From Actinopolymorpha singaporensis (lineage in GTDB: Bacteria > Actinomycetota > Actinomycetes > Propionibacteriales > Actinopolymorphaceae), in NCBI RefSeq assembly GCF_900104745.1, contig NZ_LT629732.1, positions 4,513,981-4,577,980 of the forward strand: a DNA stretch of 64,000 nt, in the 5' to 3' direction. Position 1 is the first letter of the stretch. Every line of letters starts with the position of its first letter. Below the pieces are notes generated by a model that was not told the origin of the DNA, ran no database searches, and saw only the letters and a list, made by a program, of their open reading frames with translations. Shown piece by piece: positions 8,168 to 16,972 of this stretch. The translations under genes and the position numbers were made by a program.

Positions 8168-9415
8168 ATGCGACAGCCACCCATGGCCGGGCCGGCGACG
8201 GCGACGGCGACGGACCATCGGCGCCGGAGCGAAACAGGCAGAACGGACGGCGCGATCGGCCTCGCCGCGGCCGGCATGTCCTTGATCGCGGTCTGTTACG
8301 GTCTGGCCCGGTTCGCCTACGGCCTGTTCGTGCCCACCTTCCGTGCCGAGTTCCACCTCGGCGCGGCCACCGCAGGAGCAGTGGCCGCCGGCAGCTACGC
8401 CGGCTACTGCGTGGCCATCGTCGTCGCCACCGCCGCCACCTCACGATGGGGCGCGCGGCCCGTCGCGGTCGTGGCCGGAGCATGCGCCACGGCCGGCACG
8501 GCGGTCATCGCCGCGGCACCCGGGACCCTCGTGCTCGCCTTCGGTGTCGTCCTCGCCGGGGCGAGCACCGGGCTCGCCTCGCCTCCCATGGCCGAGGCCG
8601 TCGCCCGGTCCGCGCCACCGAGCCTGGAGCCGCGGCTGCAGACCGTGGTCAACGCGGGCACCGGCCTCGGCGTGCTCGTCTCCGGGCCGGTCGCGCTGCT
8701 GTTCACTGCGAGCTGGCGGTGGGCCTGGGCGGCGTTCTCCGCCGTCGCGCTCGCGGTCACGCTGTGGGTGTGGCTCGCCGTCCCGCGGCGCGCCCGCGCC
8801 GCAGGCAGCCCGGCCGCATCTGCCGGCACGGCGTACGACAGTGACCGGGGTGAGGCGCGCCCGTCCCCGATCCGCATCCCCCGCGGCAGCTGGCGCCTTC
8901 TCGCCGCGGCCTTCTCGATGGGACTGGCCAGCGCGGCCACCTGGACGTTCGGCCGCGACCTCGTCACCACCGCCGGCAACAGCGCCCTCACCGGCGTGAC
9001 CATGTGGATCGCCCTCGGTGCCGCCGGGCTCCTCGGCGCCTTCGCCGGAGACCTCGTCACCCGGATGGGGCCGGCGCGTTGCTGGACCATCGGGATGCTG
9101 ACGCTGGGTGTGGCCACGGCCGTGCTGGCCCTCGCCGCGAGCAGCGCGGTCGTCGCCGTCACGGTCGGCGCCGCCTTCGGCGCTGTCTACATCGCGCTCA
9201 GCGGACTGCTGCTGCTCTGGGGTACGCGCGTCGTTCCCCGGCGGCCCGTGGTCGGTGTCGGCGCGGCGTTCCTGCTCCTGGCCCTCGGACAGGCAGTCGG
9301 CGCGCCGCTTCTCGGCGCCGTCGCCGACGCGGTCACGCTGCCCGGCGCCTTCGTGGTCGCCGCCGCAGCCGCCGTGCTCGGTGCCGGGGTCAGGCCGCGA
9401 CGCCTCCCGGGGTGA
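8168..9415 (+). CDS. MFS transporter (YbfB/AraJ-like)
   Basis: A 415-residue protein with about 12 hydrophobic segments in two halves and a central charged loop (about 215-245). The first helix contains CYGLARFAYGLFVP, a signature of the YbfB-type MFS subgroup. GAGGGAG sits just upstream of the ATG at 8168. Two palindromes in the leader suggest control by a repressor coded elsewhere. It is probably an exporter; the substrate is unknown. It is convergent with the next gene (10 bp). Confidence 0.9.
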   Translation: MRQPPMAGPATATATDHRRRSETGRTDGAIGLAAAGMSLIAVCYGLARFAYGLFVPTFRAEFHLGAATAGAVAAGSYAGYCVAIVVATAATSRWGARPVAVVAGACATAGTAVIAAAPGTLVLAFGVVLAGASTGLASPPMAEAVARSAPPSLEPRLQTVVNAGTGLGVLVSGPVALLFTASWRWAWAAFSAVALAVTLWVWLAVPRRARAAGSPAASAGTAYDSDRGEARPSPIRIPRGSWRLLAAAFSMGLASAATWTFGRDLVTTAGNSALTGVTMWIALGAAGLLGAFAGDLVTRMGPARCWTIGMLTLGVATAVLALAASSAVVAVTVGAAFGAVYIALSGLLLLWGTRVVPRRPVVGVGAAFLLLALGQAVGAPLLGAVADAVTLPGAFVVAAAAAVLGAGVRPRRLPG

Positions 9416-9425
9416 CCCCACGTCC

Positions 9426-10076
9426 TCAGTGAGCGTCCTGCGCCGGCGCCGCGTACCACCGCCACCGGTCGAGTTTCGCCCGGCCCGGCAGGGAGGTCCT
9501 TCCGGTGGCCCACAGCATCGCCGCCCACGGATCCTCGCCCTGCTCCACGTCGGGAAACAGCCTGGTCAGGACCCGGGCACACAGGTCCGGGTCGGGCCGC
9601 CACGCCAGCCCCAGCCCTGCGGTCACGTCGTACATGTGCACAAGCACCTCGACGATGCCCATCGCAGCGAACCCCTCCGGATCGGAGAGCCCGAAGATGT
9701 GGTGCGCGCGCACCGTCGACGGGACCGTCTTCACCATTGCCGCCAGGAACGCACCGCTCGCCTCCAGCACCTGCACCAGGCCGGCGTTACCTCCTTGCGG
9801 ATCGGCGAAGACGGTGTTGGCCGGCCCGCCCGGGCGCCGCCGCTCACACACGAACGGCACGTGGGTGTCGCGCGGAGGCCGGCGCGGTCCGAGCTGTGCG
9901 GCGTAGGCGAACAGATCGTCCGCGACGTGCTCGACGGTCTCCCAGCAGGTCCACTCCAGGTCACCAGCCGGCATCTGCCAGTCCTGTCCCTCGGCCTGTG
10001 CGAGAGTGTCCGCCGCGTACGCCACCACGGTCTCCACGTCGGCCGCACTGATGATGGGTCCCACGTTCGTTGTCAA
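9426..10076 (-). CDS. maleylpyruvate isomerase N-terminal (DinB-like) domain protein
   Basis: A 216-residue protein of the mycothiol-dependent maleylpyruvate isomerase N-domain/DinB fold: the segment around LEWTCWETVEHVADDLFAYA and the second-helix EVLVHMYDV (metal-binding His) fit. Such proteins are putative metal-dependent thiol transferases; the substrate is unknown. The start is uncertain: TTG 10076 follows AAGGAGAGG by no gap, while GTG 10064 lies 12 bases after it. The gene follows the reductase by 17 bp, probably in the same operon. Confidence 0.82.
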   Translation of the reverse strand: MTTNVGPIISAADVETVVAYAADTLAQAEGQDWQMPAGDLEWTCWETVEHVADDLFAYAAQLGPRRPPRDTHVPFVCERRRPGGPANTVFADPQGGNAGLVQVLEASGAFLAAMVKTVPSTVRAHHIFGLSDPEGFAAMGIVEVLVHMYDVTAGLGLAWRPDPDLCARVLTRLFPDVEQGEDPWAAMLWATGRTSLPGRAKLDRWRWYAAPAQDAH

Positions 10077-10093
10077 CCTCTCCTTGCCGTCGG

Positions 10094-10978
10094 TCAGTCG
10101 GTGGTCGGAATGTGGGGAGCCTGTGGCGGGCCGGCGAGGAACTCCCGGGCGCCGCGCAGTCGGGTACGAAGAAGTCCCTGGGTACGCCGGCAGTCCAGCC
10201 GCACGTCGAGCGGCCCGGGAACCGGCAGGTCTGCCCGCAGCCCAGTCGGCAGCAGCGAGGGGTCCAGTCCGTCCCGCGCGGCAACCAGGCGTCCCAGCTC
10301 GTACCTGCTGATCGGGTCGGAGCCGGCGACGTGGACGACTCCGGCGTGGCCGGAGCCAGCGAGTTCGAGCAGAGCTGCCGCCAGGTCGCCCACGTGCACC
10401 GGGCACCGCACGTCGTCGGTGAACAGCACGCCTTCGTGCACACCGGTCGCGACGGCGTGCACGAACGCCTCGTGCTCGGACGTCTCGTCGCCGAGGATCA
10501 GCGAGGTCCGCGCCACCAGGGCGGCCGGGTCGATCGCGGCGACCGCCGTCTCGGCGGCCGCCTTCGCCGCTCCGTACGGCGTCAGCGGGTCGGGAACGGC
10601 GTCCTCGGGGTAGGAGGCCGCGGCTCCGGAGAACACCGCGTCGCTGGACACGTGCACCAGCCGGGCGCCGACCCGGGCAGCGGCAAGGGCCACGTGCGCC
10701 GCGCCGTCGGCGTTCGTGCGCCAGTCCGCCTTGGCGTACGCGGCGTTCAGCACGAGGCCCGGCCGTACGTCGGCGACCAGGGCGGCGACGTCCTCACGGC
10801 GCCGGATGTCCACCGCGCGCCACCCGACGCCGGACAGGTCGCCGGCCCGGCTGACACCCGGGACCGCCGTGCGCCGGGTCGAGTGCGTGGCGACCACCTC
10901 GTGGACGGCGGCCACACCCTGGCGTACGAGCTCGGCGCCCAGGTAGCCGGTGCCGCCGACGACCAGGATCCGGGTCAT
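10094..10978 (-). CDS. RmlD-like NAD(P)-dependent sugar nucleotide reductase/epimerase
   Basis: A 294-residue extended short-chain dehydrogenase. The cofactor motif GGTGYLG is at 7-13 and the active-site pair YGAAK is visible (about 139-143), after a conserved VSSDAVFSG. The closest known relatives are dTDP-4-dehydrorhamnose reductases, but no other rhamnose genes are nearby, so the real substrate is uncertain. ATG at 10978 overlaps the stop of the upstream phosphotransferase by four bases (ATGA), implying coupled translation. Confidence 0.88.
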   Translation of the reverse strand: MTRILVVGGTGYLGAELVRQGVAAVHEVVATHSTRRTAVPGVSRAGDLSGVGWRAVDIRRREDVAALVADVRPGLVLNAAYAKADWRTNADGAAHVALAAARVGARLVHVSSDAVFSGAAASYPEDAVPDPLTPYGAAKAAAETAVAAIDPAALVARTSLILGDETSEHEAFVHAVATGVHEGVLFTDDVRCPVHVGDLAAALLELAGSGHAGVVHVAGSDPISRYELGRLVAARDGLDPSLLPTGLRADLPVPGPLDVRLDCRRTQGLLRTRLRGAREFLAGPPQAPHIPTTD

Positions 10979-11886
10979 GTCGTCCGCCAATCGTCGGTGA
11001 GTTCGGAGATGCGTTCGGGATGCCCCAGGTCCAACTGGTCGCAGACGTTCTCCGCACGGAGCCCGACGACCGCGGCGCGCACGTCCATCGGCCGGCCCGT
11101 CCGGCGTTCGTAGGCGTCGGCCAGCCGGTGCAGGAGATCCGGCGACCCGCCGGCGAAGTACCGCAGGTCTGCGGTCGGCCGGCCGCGGGCCACACAGGAG
11201 AAGTCCCACACACCGGTGAGTACGCCGACCGGCGCGTCGAGCACGAAGTTGCCGCCGTGGAAGTCGTTGTGCAGCAGTACGTCCGGACCGGGAACGCCGC
11301 CGTCCTCCCAGGCGCGGGCGTACTCCTCGATCAGCGCCTCGACCGGCGGCCGGGCCGCGCGGGGCATGAGGTGCAGGTGCGCGGCGAGGCGTTCGCTCAC
11401 CGGCCCCTCCGCAGGCTCCGGACCTGTCGCCGGCCGCGTTCCCTCCGGCGACCCCCACGCCGCCGGAATGGCGAGCTCGGCGATCCGGGCGGGGGAGAGG
11501 CAGGTGTGCATCGCGGCGAGGAAGTCCGCCAGCGAGGAGGTCAGACGGTCGCGCTCCGCGGAGGAGGCCCGCTCGTAGGCAGCAGGGTCGAACGTCGCAC
11601 CGGTCAGCCTCCGGTACGCCGCGACCCTCGTCCGGCGTCCGGTCCAGACCACCTCGGGGACGGGAACCGGCAACCGGCCGGCGACCGCGGCCAGGATCGC
11701 CAGCTCCCGCTCGAAGTCCACGCCCGGGCGAGGGAAGCGCAGGATCCAGCCGTCGCGGGTCTCCAGCACGAGGTTCTCCCAGCCCGTCCGCAGCACCGCG
11801 CCGGTCAGGTCGACGTCCTCCCGGCCCTCCGCGGCGGCCAGCGCCAGCAGGTCGGCCAGGCTGTGTTCGGCTTCGGGAATCGTCAT
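10975..11886 (-). CDS. aminoglycoside-phosphotransferase-fold kinase
   Basis: A 303-residue APH/choline-kinase-like protein. The catalytic loop LLHNDFHGGN is at about 204-213 (D208, N213) and the metal-binding DFS, replacing the usual DFG/DWE, is at about 228. A P-loop-like N lobe has WENLVLETRDGWILRFPR with the ATP-binding region. The natural substrate is unknown; resistance to aminoglycosides should not be assumed. First gene of a three-gene minus-strand run. Confidence 0.88.
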   Translation of the reverse strand: MTIPEAEHSLADLLALAAAEGREDVDLTGAVLRTGWENLVLETRDGWILRFPRPGVDFERELAILAAVAGRLPVPVPEVVWTGRRTRVAAYRRLTGATFDPAAYERASSAERDRLTSSLADFLAAMHTCLSPARIAELAIPAAWGSPEGTRPATGPEPAEGPVSERLAAHLHLMPRAARPPVEALIEEYARAWEDGGVPGPDVLLHNDFHGGNFVLDAPVGVLTGVWDFSCVARGRPTADLRYFAGGSPDLLHRLADAYERRTGRPMDVRAAVVGLRAENVCDQLDLGHPERISELTDDWRTT

Positions 11887-11908
11887 GACAGCAGGGAGGA
11901 CGGCCGGC

Positions 11909-12415
11909 TCACACGCCGACGGTTCCGTCGATCCCCTCGCGGAGGAGGTCGGCGTGGCCGCTGTGCCGGGCGTACTCGTGGATCATGTGCAACATCACCA
12001 GGCGCAACGAAACGTCCTCGCCCCAGCGCGGGTTGTGCACCACGACGTCGAGGGACTCGGCGGCCGCCTCGATCCGGCGGGAGTGCTCGACCTCGGCCTG
12101 CCAGGCCTCGAACGCCTCCGAGCGGGTGGAGCCGCTCGCGTCGTAGGCCACCTGGAAGTCGCCCCCGGCGGACCAGACCAGCGGAACGTCCTCGCCGTCG
12201 ATCACCCGGCGAAACCACGCACGCTCGACCTCGGCCATATGGCGCACCAGCCCCAGCAGGGACAGCGTGGACGGCGGCATCGACTGCCGGCGCAGCTCCT
12301 CGTCGGTCAGCCCCTCGCACTTCATCGCGATCGTGCCGCGGTGGAAGTCGAGGAAGGCGCGCAGCATCTCCCGCTCGCCGGCGATCATGGGCGGGTCGGG
12401 GCGTTCGATCGTCAC
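11909..12415 (-). CDS. DinB family protein (DUF664 type)
   Basis: A 168-residue four-helix protein. The metal-binding histidines are probably in GLVRHMAEVERAWF, and in MLHMIHEYARHSGHADLLRE, a strong DUF664 signature. The family is made of putative thiol-dependent metalloenzymes related to the maleylpyruvate isomerase N domain. Start at GTG 12415, with GGAGGAGAGG about nine bases upstream. It is 22 bp ahead of the phosphotransferase gene and may share its operon. Confidence 0.9.
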   Translation of the reverse strand: MTIERPDPPMIAGEREMLRAFLDFHRGTIAMKCEGLTDEELRRQSMPPSTLSLLGLVRHMAEVERAWFRRVIDGEDVPLVWSAGGDFQVAYDASGSTRSEAFEAWQAEVEHSRRIEAAAESLDVVVHNPRWGEDVSLRLVMLHMIHEYARHSGHADLLREGIDGTVGV

Positions 12416-12482
12416 CGGGGCATCCTCTCCTCCGGCGACCGGGCGTTGCAAACGGGTCCGGCCCGATCAGGGCGCCAGGCGG

Positions 12483-12854
12483 TCACTCCCCGAGCCAGAG
12501 GCAGAACGGGTGCCCGTCCGGATCCAGGCACACGCGTACGTCGTCCTGGGGCTGGTGGTCTGCGAACGCCGCTCCACACGCGGCGGCGTGCGCCGCCGCG
12601 CCGGCCAGGTCGTCGACCCTGATCTCCAGGTGCATCATCATCTGCTGCTCGGTGGGGGTGGACGGCCACACCGGGCGGACGTAGGCCCGGTCGTACTCGA
12701 ACGACAACGCCACACCGCCGGCCGGGTTGGCAAGCCTGACCCAGTGCGGCTCCTCGGCCGTGATCTCCCAGCCCAGCAGCCGGTGGTAGAAGCGGGCCAG
12801 CCCGGGAGGGTCCGGAGTGGCGAGGTTGACGGTGGTCAGGGTCAGCTCGGCCAT
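12483..12854 (-). CDS. VOC family (glyoxalase/bleomycin-resistance fold) protein
   Basis: A 123-residue protein made of two beta-alpha-beta-beta-beta modules: LTTVNLATPDPPGLARFYHRLLGW at the start and DDVRVCLDPDGHPFCLW at the end, the usual ends of this fold. Metal ligands are likely H86-type and E-type residues but cannot be fixed. The substrate is unknown. Confidence 0.9.
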   Translation of the reverse strand: MAELTLTTVNLATPDPPGLARFYHRLLGWEITAEEPHWVRLANPAGGVALSFEYDRAYVRPVWPSTPTEQQMMMHLEIRVDDLAGAAAHAAACGAAFADHQPQDDVRVCLDPDGHPFCLWLGE

Positions 12855-12932
12855 GGTGCCTCCCTCGTCCAGGTCGACTGCCGCGGCCTGGGCCGGGGCG
12901 GCCGAACATCGTGCGCCACGAGGTCTACGCCC

Positions 12933-14243
12933 TCACCGGTCCTTCGTGCAAGAGGGGCTGCGGTGCCCGGGCCGGTCACCGATGCCGGCGGCCCGCAGCC
13001 GCTGGTACACCTCGGGCCACTCCGGGCCGACCTGCTCGCCGGCACGAGCAGTACTGCCACCGCTGCCGACGGCCCGGTCCTTGAACCCGCTGGAGGTGGA
13101 CACGCACACCACAGGGCCGCCCAGGTCCGGCGAACTCCCCATGGCCCGGAGAGCACGCAACCCGGCCAGCCCCGCGGCGGCGGACAGCTCGGCCCACAGG
13201 CCGGTGCGCGCGAGCTCGGCCTGTGCCGCTGTCAACTGCTCGTTGTCGACCAGGACGACGCGCCCGCCGCTCTCGCGCACCGCCACCACGCCGCGGTAGC
13301 CGCCGACGGAACAGGCGATGCCGTACGCATCCGTCGGACCGACGTCGACGTGGGCGGCCGGAACGCCGTCCCGCAACGCCCGGGCCAGCGGGCCGCCCGC
13401 CGCCGGTTCGCACGCGTACATCACCGGAACGCGGTCGGTGACCCCGAGCCGGCGTAGCTCGGTGAAGCCCTTCCACACCCCGAAGAGCAGTTCGGCGTAC
13501 CCGGTGGGTGCGAACACCGCCGCCGGGATCCCGACGTCGGCATGGATCTCGTACGCGATGGTCTTGTAACCCTCGGGCCCGAACGCGTGACCGGTGTGTG
13601 TCAACGTCAGGTTGCTCACCGGGTGCAGACCGAACTCCTCCACCACGCGGCGCACCAACGGCCACCGCGCTGCCACCGGTACCGGCAGCACCACCGCGCC
13701 GTAGGCGTGCAGGAACGCGTCCACGGCAGGCGGGAGATCCTCCCCGGTGAACACCACGCACCGCAGCCCGGCCCGGGCCGCGTACGCCGCCGCCGACGCG
13801 CCGTGGTTCCCGCTCGAGGCGACGACCACGCCCGGTGCGCCGAGCCGGGCCGCCGCGCTGACCGCGACCCGGTTGTACCGGTCCTTGTGGCTCCACGTCG
13901 GATTGCGCGACTCGTCCTTCATCCAGACGCCGGGTTCCAACTCCACCAGAGGTGTACCGCCCTCACCGAGGCCGGGCACGTCGAGCGGGGGGAGTAGCGG
14001 CGCCCACCGGTCCAGCCCGGCGGACCGGGACGGCGAGGCGCCGGGGGAGAAGAGGCCGCGGGGCGCCTGGTCGTAGGCGTAGTCAACCTCGACCGGACAG
14101 GCGATCTCCTCGGTGCTCGTCCGCGGGCACCCGCTGGTCAGTGGCGGCCACAGCGGGTACGTGACGTCCGGGTCACCCAGGGAGCGCTGGCAGGTCGCCA
14201 GGCTCACCGCGTCAGCTGCTGGAGCCGATGTTGTCAGGTCCAC
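12933..14243 (-). CDS. PLP-dependent threonine-synthase-like enzyme
   Basis: A 436-residue fold-type II PLP enzyme. The PLP lysine is K120 in WSHKDR, and the phosphate/substrate loop SSGNHG is at about 143-148. The N terminus carries CxxxxG-x-DYAYD-like residues (CPVEVDYAYD) as in threonine synthase. The PLP-phosphate glycine-rich loop of true threonine synthase is not obvious, and no homoserine genes are near, so a diaminopropionate-ammonia-lyase or threonine-dehydratase-like role is possible. GTG start at 14243 with a weak ribosome site. Confidence 0.85.
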   Translation of the reverse strand: MDLTTSAPAADAVSLATCQRSLGDPDVTYPLWPPLTSGCPRTSTEEIACPVEVDYAYDQAPRGLFSPGASPSRSAGLDRWAPLLPPLDVPGLGEGGTPLVELEPGVWMKDESRNPTWSHKDRYNRVAVSAAARLGAPGVVVASSGNHGASAAAYAARAGLRCVVFTGEDLPPAVDAFLHAYGAVVLPVPVAARWPLVRRVVEEFGLHPVSNLTLTHTGHAFGPEGYKTIAYEIHADVGIPAAVFAPTGYAELLFGVWKGFTELRRLGVTDRVPVMYACEPAAGGPLARALRDGVPAAHVDVGPTDAYGIACSVGGYRGVVAVRESGGRVVLVDNEQLTAAQAELARTGLWAELSAAAGLAGLRALRAMGSSPDLGGPVVCVSTSSGFKDRAVGSGGSTARAGEQVGPEWPEVYQRLRAAGIGDRPGHRSPSCTKDR

Positions 14244-14273
14244 GCCGCCCGAGCGTACGCGGAACCTCCGACG

Positions 14274-14711
14274 TCAGCGCCGGGTGAGTGTGTGCCACAG
14301 CCTCGCCGTGCTCCGCCACCGTCCCCACGCGACCAATGCCGAAAGGACCAGCAGCCCCACCGGCAGGACGACGCTGCCGCCGGCGACGGCCACCGTCACG
14401 ACGGCCGCCCCGACCATCAGCGCCACGAACGCCAGCCCGGCCAGGCCCGCCAGCGGCGGAACGAGCAACGCCACCGCGCCGAGAAGCTCCAGAACACCAA
14501 TGACATAACGGAACCAGTCGCCGAACCCGATTCTGTCGAACGTCGCGACGACCATCGGGTCCCCGCCGAACTTGCCCAGGGCGGCGAGGACGAACGCCAG
14601 CGCGGTGACGACCTGAACGACCCACAGGCCGACGTTGACGGCTCGGCCGGTGGACGCGGGTGATGCGGTGGCAGTGCGATTCGTGCCCCGCCGGGAGATG
14701 GATTCGGACAT
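14274..14711 (-). CDS. DoxX family membrane protein
   Basis: A 145-residue protein with four hydrophobic helices (about 27-48, 68-90, 93-115 and 118-132), containing ALGKFGGDPMV and RYVIGVLELLGAVALLVP, typical of DoxX. ATG at 14711 has AGGAGGG upstream. DoxX proteins appear next to ECF41 sigma factors and redox genes; here it lies 190 bp downstream of the sigma gene on the same strand. Its exact role is unknown. Confidence 0.88.
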   Translation of the reverse strand: MSESISRRGTNRTATASPASTGRAVNVGLWVVQVVTALAFVLAALGKFGGDPMVVATFDRIGFGDWFRYVIGVLELLGAVALLVPPLAGLAGLAFVALMVGAAVVTVAVAGGSVVLPVGLLVLSALVAWGRWRSTARLWHTLTRR

Positions 14712-14901
14712 CGTGAGTGGCCCTCCTGTGCTCGTCCGGGGCCCGTCATGGGGCCTCGTCTTCGGTCTCGCCATGGGAGCCATTCCACGGCAGACGGCAC
14801 AGGTACCGACAGGGCTGGGCGTCGGTTCGGCGTACGACGAAAGGAGCCTCCGCGAGCCCCGCGACCGACTTTCGTAGGTTCGCGGCTCGCGGCGGGCCGG
14901 A

Positions 14902-15834
14902 TCAGCGGCTCATCGCGGTCTCCCGCTGGATACGGGACAGCTTCTCCGGGTTGCGCACGTAGTAGAACGCGGTCACCAGGCCGTCCTCGACACGCACCGA
15001 CAAGATGCCGTCGATCTGGCCGTCCAGCCGGGTGAGCAGTGCCGGGCCGCCGTTGACCTGGACCAGTTCGGCCGACATCTGGGCGCCGAACTTGCGCATC
15101 CCGCCGATGAACAGGCGGGCCACCTTCTCGGCCCCGACGACCGGCCGCAGGACGGCCTGCTTGATCCCGCCGCCGTCGCCCATCGCGACGACGTTCGGTG
15201 CGAGCTGGTCCAGCAGGCCCCGCAGGTCGCCGGTCTCCACCGCGAGCTTGAACGCCTCCAGAGCACGGCGGGCCTGGCCGGCGGACACCGACTCACGCGG
15301 TCGGCGGGCGGCCACGTGTGCCCGCGCCCGGTGAGCGATCTGCCGGACGGCGACCGGGGTCTTGTCCACGGCGTCGGCGATCTCGTCGTACTCCACGTCG
15401 AACACCTCGCGCAGCACGAACACCGCCCGCTCGGTCGGCGTGAGGGTCTCCAGCACCAGCAGCATCGCCGTCGACACGCTCTCGGCCAGCTCGACGTCCT
15501 CGGCCACGTCAGGCGCGGTCAGCAGCGGCTCGGGCAGCCAGGGGCCGACGTAGGACTCCTTGCGCCGGCCGAGGGTACGCAGGTGGTTCAGCGCCTGCCG
15601 GGTGGTGATCCGGACGAGATACGCCCGCGGCTCCCGCACCGTGTCCGGGTCGACGCCCACCCAGCGCAGCCACGTCTCCTGCAGGACGTCCTCGGCGTCG
15701 GCGGCCGAGCCGAGCATCTCGTAGGCGATGGTGAAGAGGAGGTTCCGGTGAGTGACGAACGCCTCGGTGAGCCGGCTGGTCCGGCCCTCGTCAGCCGCTG
15801 ACGATCGCGACGAGTCCGTCGTTCGCTCACTCAT
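14902..15834 (-). CDS. sigJ: ECF41-type RNA polymerase sigma factor (SigJ-like)
   Basis: A 310-residue sigma factor: region 2 (HRNLLFTIAYEMLGSAADAEDVLQ) and region 4 (LTPTERAVFVLREVFDVEYDEIA) are followed by a SnoaL-like C-terminal domain. That domain carries the two ECF41 hallmarks, DGGG in MGDGGGIKQ and a NPDKL-like motif in RNPEKLSRI, which are known to control the sigma factor in cis. ATG at 15834 has AGAGGAG upstream. The neighbouring SDR and carboxymuconolactone-decarboxylase-like genes are the classical ECF41 targets. Confidence 0.93.
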   Translation of the reverse strand: MSERTTDSSRSSAADEGRTSRLTEAFVTHRNLLFTIAYEMLGSAADAEDVLQETWLRWVGVDPDTVREPRAYLVRITTRQALNHLRTLGRRKESYVGPWLPEPLLTAPDVAEDVELAESVSTAMLLVLETLTPTERAVFVLREVFDVEYDEIADAVDKTPVAVRQIAHRARAHVAARRPRESVSAGQARRALEAFKLAVETGDLRGLLDQLAPNVVAMGDGGGIKQAVLRPVVGAEKVARLFIGGMRKFGAQMSAELVQVNGGPALLTRLDGQIDGILSVRVEDGLVTAFYYVRNPEKLSRIQRETAMSR

Positions 15835-15846
15835 GGCCGGCTCCTC

Positions 15847-15873
15847 TGTTCGGTCTGTTCGGTCTGTTCCGTC
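15847..15873. repeat. 9-bp triplicated repeat in the sigma factor leader
   Basis: TGTTCGGTC occurs twice in a row and a third time as TGTTCCGTC, between the predicted promoter and the ATG of the ECF41 gene, so it lies in the untranslated leader. A further TGTTCGGTC copy is near 15881. Confidence 0.8.
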
Positions 15874-15912
15874 GCTGTAACTGTTCGGTCGCGGTCCACC
15901 GCGGCACACCCA

Positions 15913-15942
15913 CACGATGCCGCTGCGGACCATCCTGTGACA
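15913..15942 (-). promoter_or_regulatory. ECF41-type promoter of the sigma factor gene
   Basis: Reading the minus strand, TGTCACA (15942-15936) is followed after exactly 19 bases by CGTG (15916-15913). This is the known ECF41 pattern of a TGTCACA -35 and a CGT-type -10. Transcription would start about 70 bases before the ATG at 15834, so the sigma factor probably drives its own gene. Confidence 0.65.
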
Positions 15943-16012
15943 CCCGCGGCGCGTGGCGTACGTCACATCCAGCCTTTCCAGCCGGGGAGATCCGGCACGG
16001 ACGTCGATCCAA

Positions 16013-16042
16013 TGTCACAAACGGCCCGGTTCCTGCGACGTA
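16013..16042 (+). promoter_or_regulatory. ECF41-type promoter of the SDR gene
   Basis: TGTCACA at 16013-16019, 19 bases, then CGTA at 16039-16042. Motif and spacing match the divergent site for the sigma gene, 70 bp away. The SDR ATG follows at 16078. Confidence 0.65.
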
Positions 16043-16077
16043 GGGGAACACCTGCCCACGAACCCCGGAGCCTGATC

Positions 16078-16845
16078 ATGAACGAACACAGCACGCACCA
16101 GAAGATCGCTCTCGTCACCGGCGCCAACAAGGGGATCGGCGCCGCGGTCGCCGAGCAGCTCGCCGCGCTCGGGATGACGGTCCTGATCGGCGCCAGGAAC
16201 CAACAGCGTGGCGAGGAAGCCGCCGCACGGGTGCGTGCGGCGGGTGGCGACGCGCGTGCGGTCACGCTGGACGTCACCGACCCTGCCACCATCCGCGAGA
16301 CAGCGAAGCTGGTCGACGACCTCCTCGGCCACCTGGACGTGTTGGTCAACAACGCCGCCATCACCGGCTCCGGTCAGGTCTCGCCGGAGAACGCCGTCGA
16401 CCAGACCCCGAGCACGGTCGACCTGGACATGGTCCGTTCGGTGTTCGAGACCAACGTCTTCGGGGTGATCGCGGTGACCAATGCGATGCTCCCGCTGCTG
16501 CGGCGCTCACCGGCACCGCGCATCGTCAACCTCAGCAGCGGTGTCGCATCCCTCACCATCGCCGGCGACCCGAACGGGCCGCTGGCGGGACTTCCGGCCT
16601 CGGCCGCGTACGCACCGTCCAAAACCGCTCTGAACGCGCTGACAGTCCAGTACGCCAACGAACTGCGCAAGGACGGCATTCTCGTCAACATCGCCGACCC
16701 CGGCTACGTCGACACCGACATCAACAATCACCAGGGGTATCTCACGCCCGCGCAGGCAGCCGCGGTCGTGGTGCGCCTGGCCACCCTCGGAGCGGGCGGA
16801 CCCACCGGCGGCTTCTTCAACGAGGACGGCCCGTTGCCCTGGTAG
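16078..16845 (+). CDS. SDR family oxidoreductase
   Basis: A 255-residue classical short-chain dehydrogenase. The cofactor motif is GANKGIG (13-19), the structural NNAA is at about 88-91, and the catalytic residues are a Ser in NLSSGVAS with a downstream YAPSK. It closely resembles carbonyl-reductase-like SDRs. ATG at 16078 is preceded by GGAG with seven-base spacing. It sits behind an ECF41-type promoter, divergent from the sigma gene, as expected for the oxidoreductase partner of an ECF41 locus. Confidence 0.92.
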   Translation: MNEHSTHQKIALVTGANKGIGAAVAEQLAALGMTVLIGARNQQRGEEAAARVRAAGGDARAVTLDVTDPATIRETAKLVDDLLGHLDVLVNNAAITGSGQVSPENAVDQTPSTVDLDMVRSVFETNVFGVIAVTNAMLPLLRRSPAPRIVNLSSGVASLTIAGDPNGPLAGLPASAAYAPSKTALNALTVQYANELRKDGILVNIADPGYVDTDINNHQGYLTPAQAAAVVVRLATLGAGGPTGGFFNEDGPLPW

Positions 16846-16972
16846 TGGGCGCCGAGCGCGGCCCGAGTCGCCGGGTGGCGTACGTCACCCGGCAGCGCCG
16901 TCACACACCTCGGCCCGCCGGGGTCTTGTGGTTGTCCAGTACGCAGAACCCATCGCCGCAAGGGAGAACGAA

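Noticed and set aside
10975-11886. Aminoglycoside resistance gene
   Set aside because: The APH fold is shared by many kinases of unrelated substrates and nothing here points to antibiotic resistance.
16899-16928. Third ECF41-type promoter ahead of the AhpD-like gene
   Set aside because: CGTCACA has one mismatch and the -10 position reads CTTG, so it is too weak to call.
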